In this document: in pieces, positions 14,966-24,084 of the stretch
How the letters are laid out: each line of letters opens with the position of its first letter
How positions within the stretch are numbered: the first letter of the stretch is position 1
Assembly (NCBI GenBank): GCA_964498065.1
Contig: CAZCFZ010000017.1
Location: 5,394 to 69,393, forward strand
Direction of reading: 5' to 3'
Length of the DNA stretch: 64,000 nucleotides
Source: FEN-1297 sp964498065
GTDB taxonomy: Bacteria; Bacteroidota; Ignavibacteria; Ignavibacteriales; Ignavibacteriaceae
Notes under the pieces: generated by a model
What the model saw: only the letters and a program-made list of their open reading frames with translations
The model's database searches: none
What the model was told of the DNA's origin: nothing
Translations under genes and position numbers: made by a program

Positions 14966-16534
14966 TTAAGTTCTCGGATGCGTAATTTCTGCAGCTTTAT
15001 CCATTTCAAATCCGTTATACCCAAGAACTCCCATTTCCGGAATATCCAGTCCGTCAATTTCAACTTCTTGAGGTACACGGTTACCAATTAATTTCTCGAT
15101 TGTTTTAAATACAACATATGATATAATTGAAAGAGTAACAAAGCAGGTAATTACACCAATAAGTTCGGCTGCGAATTGACCCAATCCTCCGCCATAAAAT
15201 AATCCTCTTACGGTACCTGCAACGCCGTTCCATCCGTCTCCATATGTTCCGTCGGCAAATAACCCGATTGCCAAGCACCCCCATGCACCGTTAACACCGT
15301 GAACTGAGATTGCACCAACAGGATCATCAATTTTTAATTTATCAAAAAAGAAAACTGATTCAACAACCAGAACTCCCGAAACTAATCCTATCACAACGGC
15401 GCCGGCAGCACTGACGAACGCGCATGGAGCTGTTATTGCAACCAGACCAGCTAACATCCCGTTTGCCATCATTGAGGGATCCGGTTTTTTTGTGCGGAAC
15501 CACCACATCCAGAGTGTTGCCGCTAATGCACCGGTAGCACTTGCCAGCATAGTATTTACGGCAATAACACTAATTCGTAAATCTGTTCCTGCCAAAGTTG
15601 AACCGGGATTAAACCCGAACCATCCGAAAGCAAGAATAAAAGTTCCGATAATAGCCATAGGTATACTATGCGGTGGCACGGGATTTATACTTCCGTCTTT
15701 ATTATACTTACCGTATCTTGGGCCAAGGAGCCATGCATAAATTAAACCGATTACACCACCTTGCATATGGACTACAGAGGAACCTGCAAAATCTACATGG
15801 CCGTGTCCCAATCCGAAATTAGTACCTAATTGAGCCAGCCATCCGCCGCCCCATACCCAGTTTCCAAAAATTGGATACATTATACTTCCTATGAAAATGC
15901 CATAAATCATAAAAGCAGAAAATTTCCATCTCTCTGCAGCAGCGCCGGTTGGAATGGTAGCTGTTGTATCCATAAAAACCATTTGGAACAAGAATAATGT
16001 AAATACTGCGGTATCATAGCCGGCACCTTTTAAGAAAAATCCGCTCCAGCCCAACAGCCCGAATGGTTTTCCAAAAAGGTTAATTGTTATTTCATGACTT
16101 AATCCCGCGTATCCTCCAAGCGTTCCCAGCGATCCTATTCCGCCGAACATAAAAGCGAAACCGCAAATGTAAAATCCCAGCATACCTAAGGGATAAATCA
16201 TAAAATTCATTGATATTGTATGAGCCACATTTTTTGCTCGAGTTAAGCCTGCTTCTACCATTGCAAAACCTGCTTGCATAAACATTACTAGGAATCCTGT
16301 AATTAGAGTCCACATAAAGTTAATGGCTACTCGGTTATGTCCTGCAGCGTCTCCGACTTCGGTTAAAGTTGGATGGCCAGGAGTTGCAGCCGGAACATCG
16401 TTTATTGTACCGGTTTTTGTCCCGGAGGGATCTGGTACATTGCCTGCATATGCAACTGCCGGTAGAGCAGCGTTCATTACTGTCAGTATAAGGACAATGT
16501 ACACGAATACATTGAAGAATTTAGATATTCTCAT
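14966..16534 (-). CDS. amt: Ammonium transporter Amt
   Basis: A 522-aa Amt/MEP/Rh channel. A cleavable-looking N-terminal signal sequence (to about residue 30, VAYAG) precedes 11 membrane segments. Hallmarks: DTTATIPTGAAAERWKF, the twin pore histidines in VVHMQGG and SVHGVNGAWG, and FGWFGFNPGS. A C-terminal tail with GLDIPEMG corresponds to the conserved PII-responsive tail. It conducts NH4+/NH3 across the inner membrane and is gated by GlnK. It is the last gene of glnK-porin-amt. Confidence 0.96.
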   Translation of the reverse strand: MRISKFFNVFVYIVLILTVMNAALPAVAYAGNVPDPSGTKTGTINDVPAATPGHPTLTEVGDAAGHNRVAINFMWTLITGFLVMFMQAGFAMVEAGLTRAKNVAHTISMNFMIYPLGMLGFYICGFAFMFGGIGSLGTLGGYAGLSHEITINLFGKPFGLLGWSGFFLKGAGYDTAVFTLFLFQMVFMDTTATIPTGAAAERWKFSAFMIYGIFIGSIMYPIFGNWVWGGGWLAQLGTNFGLGHGHVDFAGSSVVHMQGGVIGLIYAWLLGPRYGKYNKDGSINPVPPHSIPMAIIGTFILAFGWFGFNPGSTLAGTDLRISVIAVNTMLASATGALAATLWMWWFRTKKPDPSMMANGMLAGLVAITAPCAFVSAAGAVVIGLVSGVLVVESVFFFDKLKIDDPVGAISVHGVNGAWGCLAIGLFADGTYGDGWNGVAGTVRGLFYGGGLGQFAAELIGVITCFVTLSIISYVVFKTIEKLIGNRVPQEVEIDGLDIPEMGVLGYNGFEMDKAAEITHPRT

Positions 16535-16558
16535 TTTGACTCCATTTATTGTTTTTAA

Positions 16559-17653
16559 TTAAAAAGAATAGACTGATCCAATTAAGATTGTGTTTTGATT
16601 ATTCTTAGCCAAATTTCCTGTATTGTCTTCAAATGCAGATACATTTGACCAATCTCTTCTAAATTCTATTCGAGTAAATAAATCATCGGTAAATGAGTAC
16701 TGGTATGTAATAGTAATTTCCTTTAAATCTTGAATAAGTCCTGTTGTAAAACCATTTTGATCATTGTATACTTCAGCACGTAATCCCAGATAGGATTTTT
16801 TATCGATAGAATATTTTCCAGTTATTGCGGCTCCTTTCCAAACAGCAGTTCCGTTTGGAGCCAATGCTTCTTCTCCATAATCCGCGTTAATAGTAAAAAA
16901 TAAAGCATCTGCGGCTTGATAGTTAATAATAGTATCGAATACATTTCTTTTTTTTGTGCTGTTGGTTTCTTCGGGTCCGCCGATCCAGTTTTCAATAAAA
17001 GTAAAAGAAGAAGTAGGCGACCAGCTAATTTCCGCACCTAATGTTTTCCCTTTATTATTATCAACAATATTGTTCCACCCGTTATATAGATAGAGAGTTG
17101 CATTAAACTCATCACTAAAAGGATAATTTGCAGATATCCCCAAATGATAGAACGGTATAGCGTAGGCAAAAAGAATAGATCTGCTGTAATTGATATTGCC
17201 AGAGGTTTCAATTACTTCGCCGCCCATATGTGTTACCAATTTACCGGCGTTTATAGTTAATCCGTTTCCCCAGGGGACTACTGCAGTCAAATAGGCATCT
17301 TCCACATTTCTTAAGGATTTTTCTCCTCCTAAGCTTGCATCACTATTGACAATATCCATGGTTTGTCCGAATCCAAGATCAATTCTAAATCCGACCGGTG
17401 AGGCAGATTTCTGCAGGACAAGTTTGGCAAAATTTAAATTGAATTGATTTTCGTATATATCAAAATTTCTATAATCATTAATATGGCTTGCAGGATTATT
17501 GAAATTTTTACTAAAGTTTACATCTACCATACCGCTTATTGAAAGAGGATTTGATACAGTATCTTTAGTTTGAGAGTAACTGATATTTGCCATCGTTAAG
17601 AAAATTAAACTTGCAAACAATGCATTTTTCTTAGTTATAAATGTTTTTTTCAT
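16559..17653 (-). CDS. Outer-membrane beta-barrel porin (OmpL/BBP2-like)
   Basis: A 364-aa outer-membrane protein. The preferred ATG at 17653 starts MKKTFITKKN, has AGGA 5 nt upstream and yields a proper signal peptide ending near SYSQ; an upstream in-frame start at 17695 would overlap glnK and spoil the signal. The mature protein alternates short amphipathic strands, with ISGMVDVNFSKNFN at the start, YENQFNLNFAKLVLQK, and a terminal aromatic strand IGSVYSF. This is the putative beta-barrel porin-2 family (PF07642). Placement between glnK and amt suggests nitrogen-regulated uptake of a small nitrogen source through the outer membrane. Substrate is inference. Confidence 0.8.
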   Translation of the reverse strand: MKKTFITKKNALFASLIFLTMANISYSQTKDTVSNPLSISGMVDVNFSKNFNNPASHINDYRNFDIYENQFNLNFAKLVLQKSASPVGFRIDLGFGQTMDIVNSDASLGGEKSLRNVEDAYLTAVVPWGNGLTINAGKLVTHMGGEVIETSGNINYSRSILFAYAIPFYHLGISANYPFSDEFNATLYLYNGWNNIVDNNKGKTLGAEISWSPTSSFTFIENWIGGPEETNSTKKRNVFDTIINYQAADALFFTINADYGEEALAPNGTAVWKGAAITGKYSIDKKSYLGLRAEVYNDQNGFTTGLIQDLKEITITYQYSFTDDLFTRIEFRRDWSNVSAFEDNTGNLAKNNQNTILIGSVYSF

Positions 17654-17678
17654 ATTAATCCTATTTTGTTTAAAATTA

Positions 17679-18017
17679 TTAGAAAGCACTCTCACCTGTT
17701 TCTTCTGTCCTCACCCTTATTACTTCATCAATTGTAGAAACAAATAACTTACCGTCCCCGACCTGCCCCGTCTTTGCTGCTTTAACAATAGCTGCAATAG
17801 CAGTTTCCAGAGAGCTATCCGGTACAATAACTACTATTAAGATTTTAGGAATAAAATCAATTTGATATTCCGCGCCCCTATAAACCTCTGTTTGACCCTT
17901 TTGCCGCCCGATTCCTCGTACCTCTAAAATCGTCATCCCTTTTAAGCCTGCCTCGATCAGTGATTCCTTCACCTCGTCAAGTTTATGAGGTCTGATGATT
18001 GCTTCGATTTTTTTCAT
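17679..18017 (-). CDS. glnK: PII nitrogen regulatory protein
   Basis: A 112-aa PII protein. Starts MKKIEAIIRPHKLDEVKESL; the T-loop holds Tyr46 and Tyr51 (EVYRGAEYQIDF), and the B-loop is TGQVGDGKLF. The C-loop reads EVIRVRTEETGESAF. It senses ATP/ADP and 2-oxoglutarate and, by family knowledge, docks on AmtB. Linkage to amt makes GlnK the better name than GlnB. It is first in a minus-strand operon with a porin and amt. Confidence 0.95.
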   Translation of the reverse strand: MKKIEAIIRPHKLDEVKESLIEAGLKGMTILEVRGIGRQKGQTEVYRGAEYQIDFIPKILIVVIVPDSSLETAIAAIVKAAKTGQVGDGKLFVSTIDEVIRVRTEETGESAF

Positions 18018-18130
18018 GTGATGTGTTCCTTCTTTTTATTATAGATTATGATTTGGTTATGTCTCATTACGAATTACAAATAGTATAAAATGTTAAATGA
18101 TAGAATCAGATTATCCTTAAATTATAAAAA

Positions 18131-18166
18131 ATAAAGGTAAGCTAACCTTATTTTATAAGGTAAATT
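18131..18166. promoter_or_regulatory. Three inverted AAGGT half-sites, candidate operator
   Basis: AAGGTAAGCTAACCTT (18134-18149) is a near-perfect 16-bp palindrome. Its right half also pairs with the next half as ACCTTAT-TTT-ATAAGGT (7-bp arms, 18145-18161). Three half-sites therefore alternate in orientation within 30 bp, about 117-150 bp upstream of glnK. This geometry suggests cooperative binding of a dimeric regulator. The regulator is unknown. Confidence 0.4.
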
Positions 18167-18336
18167 AAAATATCTACATTAATTATTAAGAAAATAATTG
18201 GAATTTGTCAAGTTTATTTTAATAAAAAATTAAAATTTCCATAATAAATTAAGTTTTGTGATAATTTTGGCATAAAAATTTTCAATCAAATTGTATGTTT
18301 AAACCTAAATTCTAAAAAGTTATAAGAATTTAACTT

Positions 18337-18368
18337 TTTGCATTTATTTCGCTTGCTCTTTATATTTG
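18337..18368 (+). promoter_or_regulatory. FCB-type promoter for asnS
   Basis: TTTG (18337-18340), 20 nt, then TATATTTG (18361-18368) match the Bacteroidetes primary-sigma consensus TTTG-N19~21-TANNTTTG. Transcription would start near 18374. That leaves only about 10 nt before a TTG at 18386 but about 35 nt before the TTG at 18410, which favours the latter as the asnS start. Confidence 0.65.
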
Positions 18369-18409
18369 AAACTTAAATTTTAACATTGAAAATCTTAAAA
18401 CGGTTAATT

Positions 18410-19693
18410 TTGATAAAAGATTTAGCTCAATATGTCGGTCAGGAAGTTACTCTTAAGGGGTGGCTTTATAATAAACGTTCAAGCGGTAAAGTTAAATTTA
18501 TAATACTCAGAGACGGATCTGGACTTCTTCAATGTGTATTTTTTAAAGGAAATGTATCGGAAGAAGTATTTGAAACTGTGGATAAAATTGGTCAGGAATC
18601 TTCTATTGAAGTTAAAGGTAAAGTTAAAGTTGAGTCGCGCGCGCCCGGCGGATATGAACTTGATGGTGTTGATTTGAAAATTATCTCCGAAGCACATGAT
18701 TATCCCATCACACCAAAAGAACACGGTGTTGAATTTTTAATGGATAACCGTCACCTTTGGTTAAGGTCGAGTAAACAAGTCGCTATACTTCGAATAAGAC
18801 ACAGACTGGTTAAAGCAATAAGAGATTTTTTTGATAAACGCGGATTTACGTTAATGGATCCGCCTATTTTAACTCCTGCTGCGTGCGAAGGAACTTCTAC
18901 ACTGTTTGAAACTAATTATTTTGACCTTGGCAAAGCGTATCTTACTCAATCAGGACAATTATATGCTGAAGCTGGAGCTATGGCTTTAGGAAAGGTTTAT
19001 ACGTTCGGTCCCACTTTCCGTGCAGAAAAGTCTAAAACAAGAAGACATCTTACTGAATTTTGGATGGTGGAACCTGAAGTTGCTTTTGCTGATTTATATG
19101 ATGATATGGATTTAGCGGAAGAGTTTCTTGAATATGTGGTTCAAACAATACTTAAAGAGAAAGAAGAAGAACTTAAAGTTTTGGAACGTGATACTACTAT
19201 ATTAAAGAATGTTAAAAAGCCGTTACCTCGAATTTCATATGATGAAGCTGTTGATATATTGAGAAAGAATAATATTGAATTTGAATATGGCAATGATCTG
19301 GGCGGAGGAGATGAAACCATAGTATCAAGCCAGTTTGATAGGCCTGTTATGGTACACCATTATCCTGCCGAAGTTAAAGCGTTTTATATGAAAAGAGATC
19401 CTGGAAACGATAAGTTTGCAATGGCGGTCGATGTATTGGCTCCGGAAGGTTATGGTGAAATTATAGGCGGCAGTCAGAGAGAAGATGATTATAATACTTT
19501 ATTGAAAAGAATTAAGGAACATAACCTGCCCCAAGAAGCTTTTGAATGGTATCTGGATTTGAGAAGGTACGGTTCTGTACCGCATTCGGGTTTCGGCTTA
19601 GGTTTGGAAAGAACTGTTGCCTGGATTTGCGGCTTAGAGCATGTTAGAGAAACAATCCCTTTCCCAAGATTGATTTATAGAAATACTCCTTGA
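18410..19693 (+). CDS. asnS: Asparaginyl-tRNA synthetase
   Basis: A 427-aa class IIb aminoacyl-tRNA synthetase that charges tRNA-Asn in the cytosol. The N-terminal OB-fold anticodon-binding domain contains VTLKGWLYNKRSSGK. The class II core has motif 2 FGPTFRAEKSKTRRHLTEFWMVE and motif 3 GFGLGLERTVAWICG (split by usual spacing). The RRHLTEFWM and short length are like archaeal-type AsnRS. No ATG is available near the N terminus: TTG at 18410 (start LIKDLAQYVG) is preferred from promoter position; TTG at 18386 would add eight residues. AspRS is the alternative, but the compact AsnRS layout fits better. The nuo genes start 53 bp downstream. Confidence 0.88.
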   Translation: MIKDLAQYVGQEVTLKGWLYNKRSSGKVKFIILRDGSGLLQCVFFKGNVSEEVFETVDKIGQESSIEVKGKVKVESRAPGGYELDGVDLKIISEAHDYPITPKEHGVEFLMDNRHLWLRSSKQVAILRIRHRLVKAIRDFFDKRGFTLMDPPILTPAACEGTSTLFETNYFDLGKAYLTQSGQLYAEAGAMALGKVYTFGPTFRAEKSKTRRHLTEFWMVEPEVAFADLYDDMDLAEEFLEYVVQTILKEKEEELKVLERDTTILKNVKKPLPRISYDEAVDILRKNNIEFEYGNDLGGGDETIVSSQFDRPVMVHHYPAEVKAFYMKRDPGNDKFAMAVDVLAPEGYGEIIGGSQREDDYNTLLKRIKEHNLPQEAFEWYLDLRRYGSVPHSGFGLGLERTVAWICGLEHVRETIPFPRLIYRNTP

Positions 19694-19746
19694 TGGTTTG
19701 GGTTTAGTTAACTCTTTTTTTGTAACCTAAACATGATTAATAAATA

Positions 19747-20259
19747 ATGTCTTTAGAATTAATTTTATTTATACTATTTGCATTTATAGCGGCTGTTTCT
19801 GCCGTAATTATGATAACGCGCTCAAATCCTGTAATAAGCGCATTATTTCTTGTTTTAAACTTTGCAGCTTTGGCAGGGCTCTATCTTTTATTAAACGCAC
19901 AATTTATTGCAGTTGTTCAGGTAATTGTTTATGCTGGAGCAATAATGGTGCTATTCCTTTTTGTAATAATGCTTTTAAAACCGGAAAAGGAAAAATTTTT
20001 CAGTTCTCATCCTCAAGTAAAAGTACTTGCTATTGCAATTGCTGTTTTGGTTTTCCTTCAGCTTGTTTACATGATATTTCTGTCAAAGCCTTTAGCGTCC
20101 GTTAATCCTACAGTTGCTGCAAGTGTAAAAGCAGGCACAATAGAACAGATCGGAAGAGAATTATATACTAATTATATTTTACCTTTTGAGGCTGCGGGAT
20201 ATCTGCTTCTTGCAGCTACGATTGGTGCTTTAGTTTTAGCTAAAAAGAAATTTGAATAA
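19747..20259 (+). CDS. nuoJ: NADH-quinone oxidoreductase subunit J
   Basis: A 170-aa membrane subunit of complex I with five transmembrane helices. Typical segments are SNPVISALFLVLNFAALAGLYLLLNAQFIAV (discussed here as the TM2-3 region, about residues 27-57) and VIVYAGAIMVLFLFVIMLL with the pi-bulge-bearing TM3 equivalent. It is part of the proton-translocating arm. It starts 53 bp after asnS; no nuoH/nuoI is upstream, so the complex I cluster is split in this genome. Confidence 0.95.
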   Translation: MSLELILFILFAFIAAVSAVIMITRSNPVISALFLVLNFAALAGLYLLLNAQFIAVVQVIVYAGAIMVLFLFVIMLLKPEKEKFFSSHPQVKVLAIAIAVLVFLQLVYMIFLSKPLASVNPTVAASVKAGTIEQIGRELYTNYILPFEAAGYLLLAATIGALVLAKKKFE

Positions 20260-20263
20260 TATT

Positions 20264-20569
20264 ATGACAATACCAATAGAATATTTTTTGATTTTGAGTG
20301 CTTTCATGTTTATCGTTGGCGTAACCGGAGTTTTAACAAGACGAAATGCAATTATTGTCTTTATGTCTGTTGAGCTTATGCTTAATTCTGCAAATCTTAC
20401 TTTGGTAGCTTTTTCGTCTTATATGGGAAATTCCGTCGGACAATTATTTGTATTTTTTGTTATGACGGTAGCTGCAGCAGAAGCTGCTGTAGGCTTAGCT
20501 ATTATAATTGCTTTGTTCAGAAATAAATTAACACTGAATATTGATGAAGTTAATATCCTTAAATGGTAA
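20264..20569 (+). CDS. nuoK: NADH-quinone oxidoreductase subunit K
   Basis: A 101-aa three-helix membrane subunit. The ATG at 20264 (MTIPIEYFLILSAFMF) is preferred to an upstream TTG at 20252, which would overlap nuoJ. Conserved Glu residues of the proton channel are seen in MSVELMLNSANL and AAAEAAVGLA. It belongs to the antiporter-like membrane arm of complex I. It follows nuoJ by 4 bp. Confidence 0.95.
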   Translation: MTIPIEYFLILSAFMFIVGVTGVLTRRNAIIVFMSVELMLNSANLTLVAFSSYMGNSVGQLFVFFVMTVAAAEAAVGLAIIIALFRNKLTLNIDEVNILKW

Positions 20570-20610
20570 GCTTCAAAATTAAATTAGAAATTTTTTGCAA
20601 ATAATAATTT

Positions 20611-22548
20611 ATGATTCATATAATTTACTTAACCGTCCTTCTGCCGCTTCTGGGATTTATTTTTAACGGTCTCTTCGGAAGCAAAATTAAAAATGAGAAA
20701 GTAGTAGGTGCAATCGGCAGCGGAACTATCGGATTATCATTTTTAATTATGCTGGGAGCTTTCTTCCAAACATTGGCTTTACCTGTCGATCAAAGACAAA
20801 CAATTGTTAATCTTTTCAGTTGGCTTCATGTCGGCGGATTAAATATTAATGTAGCTTACCAGGTAGATCAATTGTCGTTGGTAATGGGATTAATTGTAAC
20901 CGGCGTCGGATTTGTCATACATGTTTATTCTATCGGTTATATGCATGGTGATAAAGCAATCTGGAGATTTTTTGCTTATATGAATTTATTCATATTCGCA
21001 ATGATGAACTTAATTTTAAGTGATAATTTTGTTCTTTTATTTTTAGGCTGGGAGGGAGTAGGTCTCTGTTCTTATCTTTTAATAGGCTTTTGGTACGATA
21101 GAAAGTTTGAAAAAAGTACAACAAGTGACGCTGCAAAAAAAGCTTTTATTGTTAATAGAATAGGCGACTTCGGATTTCTTTTAGGAATGTTTTTGATTTA
21201 TCATACCTTCGGCAGTTTGAATTTTAATACGGTATTTACAAGAGCCGGTGTAATGAATGTTCCTACAAGTACATTCAATTTAATTGCTCTATTCCTTTTT
21301 ATCGGAGCTACAGGAAAGTCAGCTCAGATTCCTCTTTATGTATGGCTGCCGGATGCAATGGCTGGTCCAACCCCCGTATCTGCTTTAATACATGCTGCTA
21401 CAATGGTTACCGCCGGAGTATATATGGTTGCCAGATGCTCAATCATTTATGCATCTGCACCTGCTATAATGACTGTAGTCGCAGTTATCGGCGTATTGAC
21501 GGCATTTTTTGCCGCAACAATCGGAATTGTCCAAAATGATATTAAAAAAGTTCTTGCGTATTCTACAGTTAGTCAGCTCGGCTATATGTTTTTAGCTTTA
21601 GGTGTCGGCGCATTTTCGGCAGGTATTTTTCATGTTATGACCCATGCTTTCTTCAAAGCTCTTTTATTTCTTGGAGCCGGTTCGGTAATCCATGCAATGC
21701 ATGATGATCAAAATATTCAGCACTTCGGCGGTTTAAAAAAATATATGCCTGTAACATATTTAACTTTTTTAGCTGCTTCATTTGCTATATCAGGTATTCC
21801 TCCGTTTGCCGGTTTCTTCAGTAAAGATGCGATACTCTGGGAGTCTTATGCGAACGGTAATTTCTTTTATTGGTTCATCGGCGCATTTACCGCACTGCTG
21901 ACAGCTTTCTATATTTTTAGATTAGTTTATTTAACCTTTGAAGGTAAAGAAAGATTCGGGCACGATAAACATCCGCATGAATCGCCTAAGGTAATGACAA
22001 TTCCGTTGATAATTTTAGGTGTACTTTCTGTTATCGGGGGATTTATCGGTTTGCCTGAACTGTTTGCAGGTAAAAACGGGAATGCATTTGCGAATTGGCT
22101 GGAACCTGTATTTGCTAATGCACATTCAAAATTAATGACGTTCGGAAATTATACTCATTTTCAGGAAATTCTTTTAATGACGGTTACCGTAATCGGTGCT
22201 GTTGCAAGTATCTGGTATGCGAGATATTTATACATTAAGAATACAAAGCTTCCTGAAAAATACAGCAAGCAGTTTAAAGGTTTATACAATTTATTACTTA
22301 ATAAATATTTTGTAGACGAAGCATACGACAAGACTGTTGTTACCCCTATAGTAAAAGGTTCCGAAATGTTTCTTTGGCGTATTGCCGATAGTAAAATAAT
22401 TGACGGACTCGTAAACGGAGTTGCTTCTTTAATCGGAACCGTATCAAAATATATAAGAAAAATCCAAAACGGTATTGCTCAATCTTACGCTCTGGTAATG
22501 ATGCTGGGAATTGTTTTAGCTTTATTCTGGTTAATTCTAAGTTTATAA
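20611..22548 (+). CDS. nuoL: NADH-quinone oxidoreductase subunit L
   Basis: A 645-aa distal antiporter-like proton pump subunit. Hallmarks: WEGVGLCSYLLIGFWY with the TM5 Glu, KSAQIPLYVWLPDAMAGPTPVSALIHAATMV region with the broken-helix Lys and HAATMVTAG, and a long C-terminal amphipathic helix followed by TM16 (ALVMMLGIVLALFWLI). Length matches the family. nuoM follows 3 bp later. Confidence 0.97.
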   Translation: MIHIIYLTVLLPLLGFIFNGLFGSKIKNEKVVGAIGSGTIGLSFLIMLGAFFQTLALPVDQRQTIVNLFSWLHVGGLNINVAYQVDQLSLVMGLIVTGVGFVIHVYSIGYMHGDKAIWRFFAYMNLFIFAMMNLILSDNFVLLFLGWEGVGLCSYLLIGFWYDRKFEKSTTSDAAKKAFIVNRIGDFGFLLGMFLIYHTFGSLNFNTVFTRAGVMNVPTSTFNLIALFLFIGATGKSAQIPLYVWLPDAMAGPTPVSALIHAATMVTAGVYMVARCSIIYASAPAIMTVVAVIGVLTAFFAATIGIVQNDIKKVLAYSTVSQLGYMFLALGVGAFSAGIFHVMTHAFFKALLFLGAGSVIHAMHDDQNIQHFGGLKKYMPVTYLTFLAASFAISGIPPFAGFFSKDAILWESYANGNFFYWFIGAFTALLTAFYIFRLVYLTFEGKERFGHDKHPHESPKVMTIPLIILGVLSVIGGFIGLPELFAGKNGNAFANWLEPVFANAHSKLMTFGNYTHFQEILLMTVTVIGAVASIWYARYLYIKNTKLPEKYSKQFKGLYNLLLNKYFVDEAYDKTVVTPIVKGSEMFLWRIADSKIIDGLVNGVASLIGTVSKYIRKIQNGIAQSYALVMMLGIVLALFWLILSL

Positions 22549-22551
22549 TTT

Positions 22552-24075
22552 ATGGAAAAAAATTACTTAATATCATTTTTATTATTACTCCCTTTAGCGG
22601 GAGGAATCTCTCTATTATTTGTAAGTAAGAAAAAAGAAAGTCTTATCAGATATTTAGGATTAATATTTTCTATTCTTACTTTTGTCCTTTCTCTTTTCTT
22701 GTACTTTAATTATGATATTTCCAAAGGCGGATTTCAGTTTATTCATAAATTCAATTGGATTGCCAACCTTCATATAAGCTATTATGTAGGTATTGATGGA
22801 ATTTCACTGCTGCTGGTATTGCTTACAACTTTTTTGACGCCGTTAACTTTGCTCTCAAGCTGGAAAAGTATTACTCATCGAGTTAAAGAATTTACTTTCT
22901 TCATGTTAATGCTGGAAGTTGGTATGCTCGGCGTATTTGTTTCACTGGATTTATTTTTATTTTATATCTTCTGGGAGGCAATGCTAATTCCGATGTATTT
23001 TATAATCGGGATTTGGGGCGGAAATAGAAGAATTTATGCATCCGTAAAATTTTTCTTATATACAATGTTCGGAAGTCTTTTGATGCTGGTTGCAATAATT
23101 TGGATTGCTGTTTACGCATCATCTTCACTTGGACATTTTTCAACTAATTTGCTTGAACTTTACAGCGTTGGCCCGACAATAAAAACAAATATTCAAGAAT
23201 GGATGTTCCTTGCATTTGCATTAAGTTTTGCAATTAAGGTCCCCTTATTCCCGCTGCACACATGGCTGCCGGACGCTCATACGGAAGCACCCACTGCAGG
23301 AAGTGTTATACTAGCGGGTGTATTACTGAAAATGGGAACATACGGATTACTTAGATTTTGTCTGCCTTTATTTCCTCAGGCTGCAATTCATTTTGCACCT
23401 TACATATCTATTTTAGCAGTTATCGGAATTATATACGGTGCTTTGGTGGCAATGGTTCAAAAGGATATGAAAAGGCTTGTTGCTTATTCTTCTGTTGCAC
23501 ATTTGGGTTTTGTGGTATTAGGAATTTTTGCACTTACACAAATATCCGTTCAAGGTGCCGTTTTACAAATGGTTAACCACGGATTATCTACTGGTGCTTT
23601 ATTCTTGCTGGTTGGAGTTCTTTATGAAAGAACTCATACAAGAGAAATTTCCGAATACGGAGGTATTGCAAAGATAGTTCCGATCTTCGTTGTATTTTTT
23701 ATGATAGCTTCACTCTCATCGATTGGTTTGCCCGGGCTTAATGGTTTTGTCGGTGAGTTTTTAATTTTGTTAGGTTCATTTAGTTCGCCCGTATTAAACA
23801 GCTGGTGGTATACAGTCTTTGCAGCCAGCGGAGTTATCTTTGCTGCTGTTTATTTGTTATGGATGTATCAGCGTGTTGTATTCGGCGAAGTGAAAAATCC
23901 TAAAATGAATGACTTAACGGATATGAATAAAAGGGAGATACTTGTTCTAATTCCAATTTTTATTTTTATTGTGTGGATTGGCGTTTACCCAAGTACATTT
24001 TTAAAAGTATCTGCAAAATCTACACACGCAATTATAGAACGGGTTATTCCTACTAATAATTTGGGTATAAAGTAG
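22552..24075 (+). CDS. nuoM: NADH-quinone oxidoreductase subunit M
   Basis: A 507-aa antiporter-like proton-pumping subunit with about 14 membrane helices. It has YYVGIDGISLLLVLLTTFL at the N-terminal third, FYIFWEAMLIPMYFIIG with the conserved Glu, KVPLFPLHTWLPDAHTEAPT and the later LPGLNGFVGEF. The stop codon TAG overlaps the Shine-Dalgarno (TAGGATG) of the next, non-nuo gene, tying that gene into the operon. Confidence 0.97.
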   Translation: MEKNYLISFLLLLPLAGGISLLFVSKKKESLIRYLGLIFSILTFVLSLFLYFNYDISKGGFQFIHKFNWIANLHISYYVGIDGISLLLVLLTTFLTPLTLLSSWKSITHRVKEFTFFMLMLEVGMLGVFVSLDLFLFYIFWEAMLIPMYFIIGIWGGNRRIYASVKFFLYTMFGSLLMLVAIIWIAVYASSSLGHFSTNLLELYSVGPTIKTNIQEWMFLAFALSFAIKVPLFPLHTWLPDAHTEAPTAGSVILAGVLLKMGTYGLLRFCLPLFPQAAIHFAPYISILAVIGIIYGALVAMVQKDMKRLVAYSSVAHLGFVVLGIFALTQISVQGAVLQMVNHGLSTGALFLLVGVLYERTHTREISEYGGIAKIVPIFVVFFMIASLSSIGLPGLNGFVGEFLILLGSFSSPVLNSWWYTVFAASGVIFAAVYLLWMYQRVVFGEVKNPKMNDLTDMNKREILVLIPIFIFIVWIGVYPSTFLKVSAKSTHAIIERVIPTNNLGIK

Positions 24076-24084
24076 GATGATTAT

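Larger units (their letters stand above)
18018..18409. other. Divergent control region between glnK and asnS
   Basis: A 392-bp AT-rich region separating glnK (minus) and asnS (plus). It contains a three-half-site inverted repeat (18131-18166) and the asnS promoter (18337-18368), both listed separately. I found no TGGC-N8-TTGC sigma-54 element on either strand. Confidence 0.6.

Noticed and set aside
18018..18130. Sigma-54 promoter upstream of glnK
   Set aside because: No GG-N10-GC core (TGGC-N8-TTGC) on the minus strand in the region.
19698..19733. Terminator between asnS and nuoJ
   Set aside because: The GTTTAG/CTAAAC stem is only 6 bp plus a bulged extension, and the T-run is in the loop rather than after the stem.
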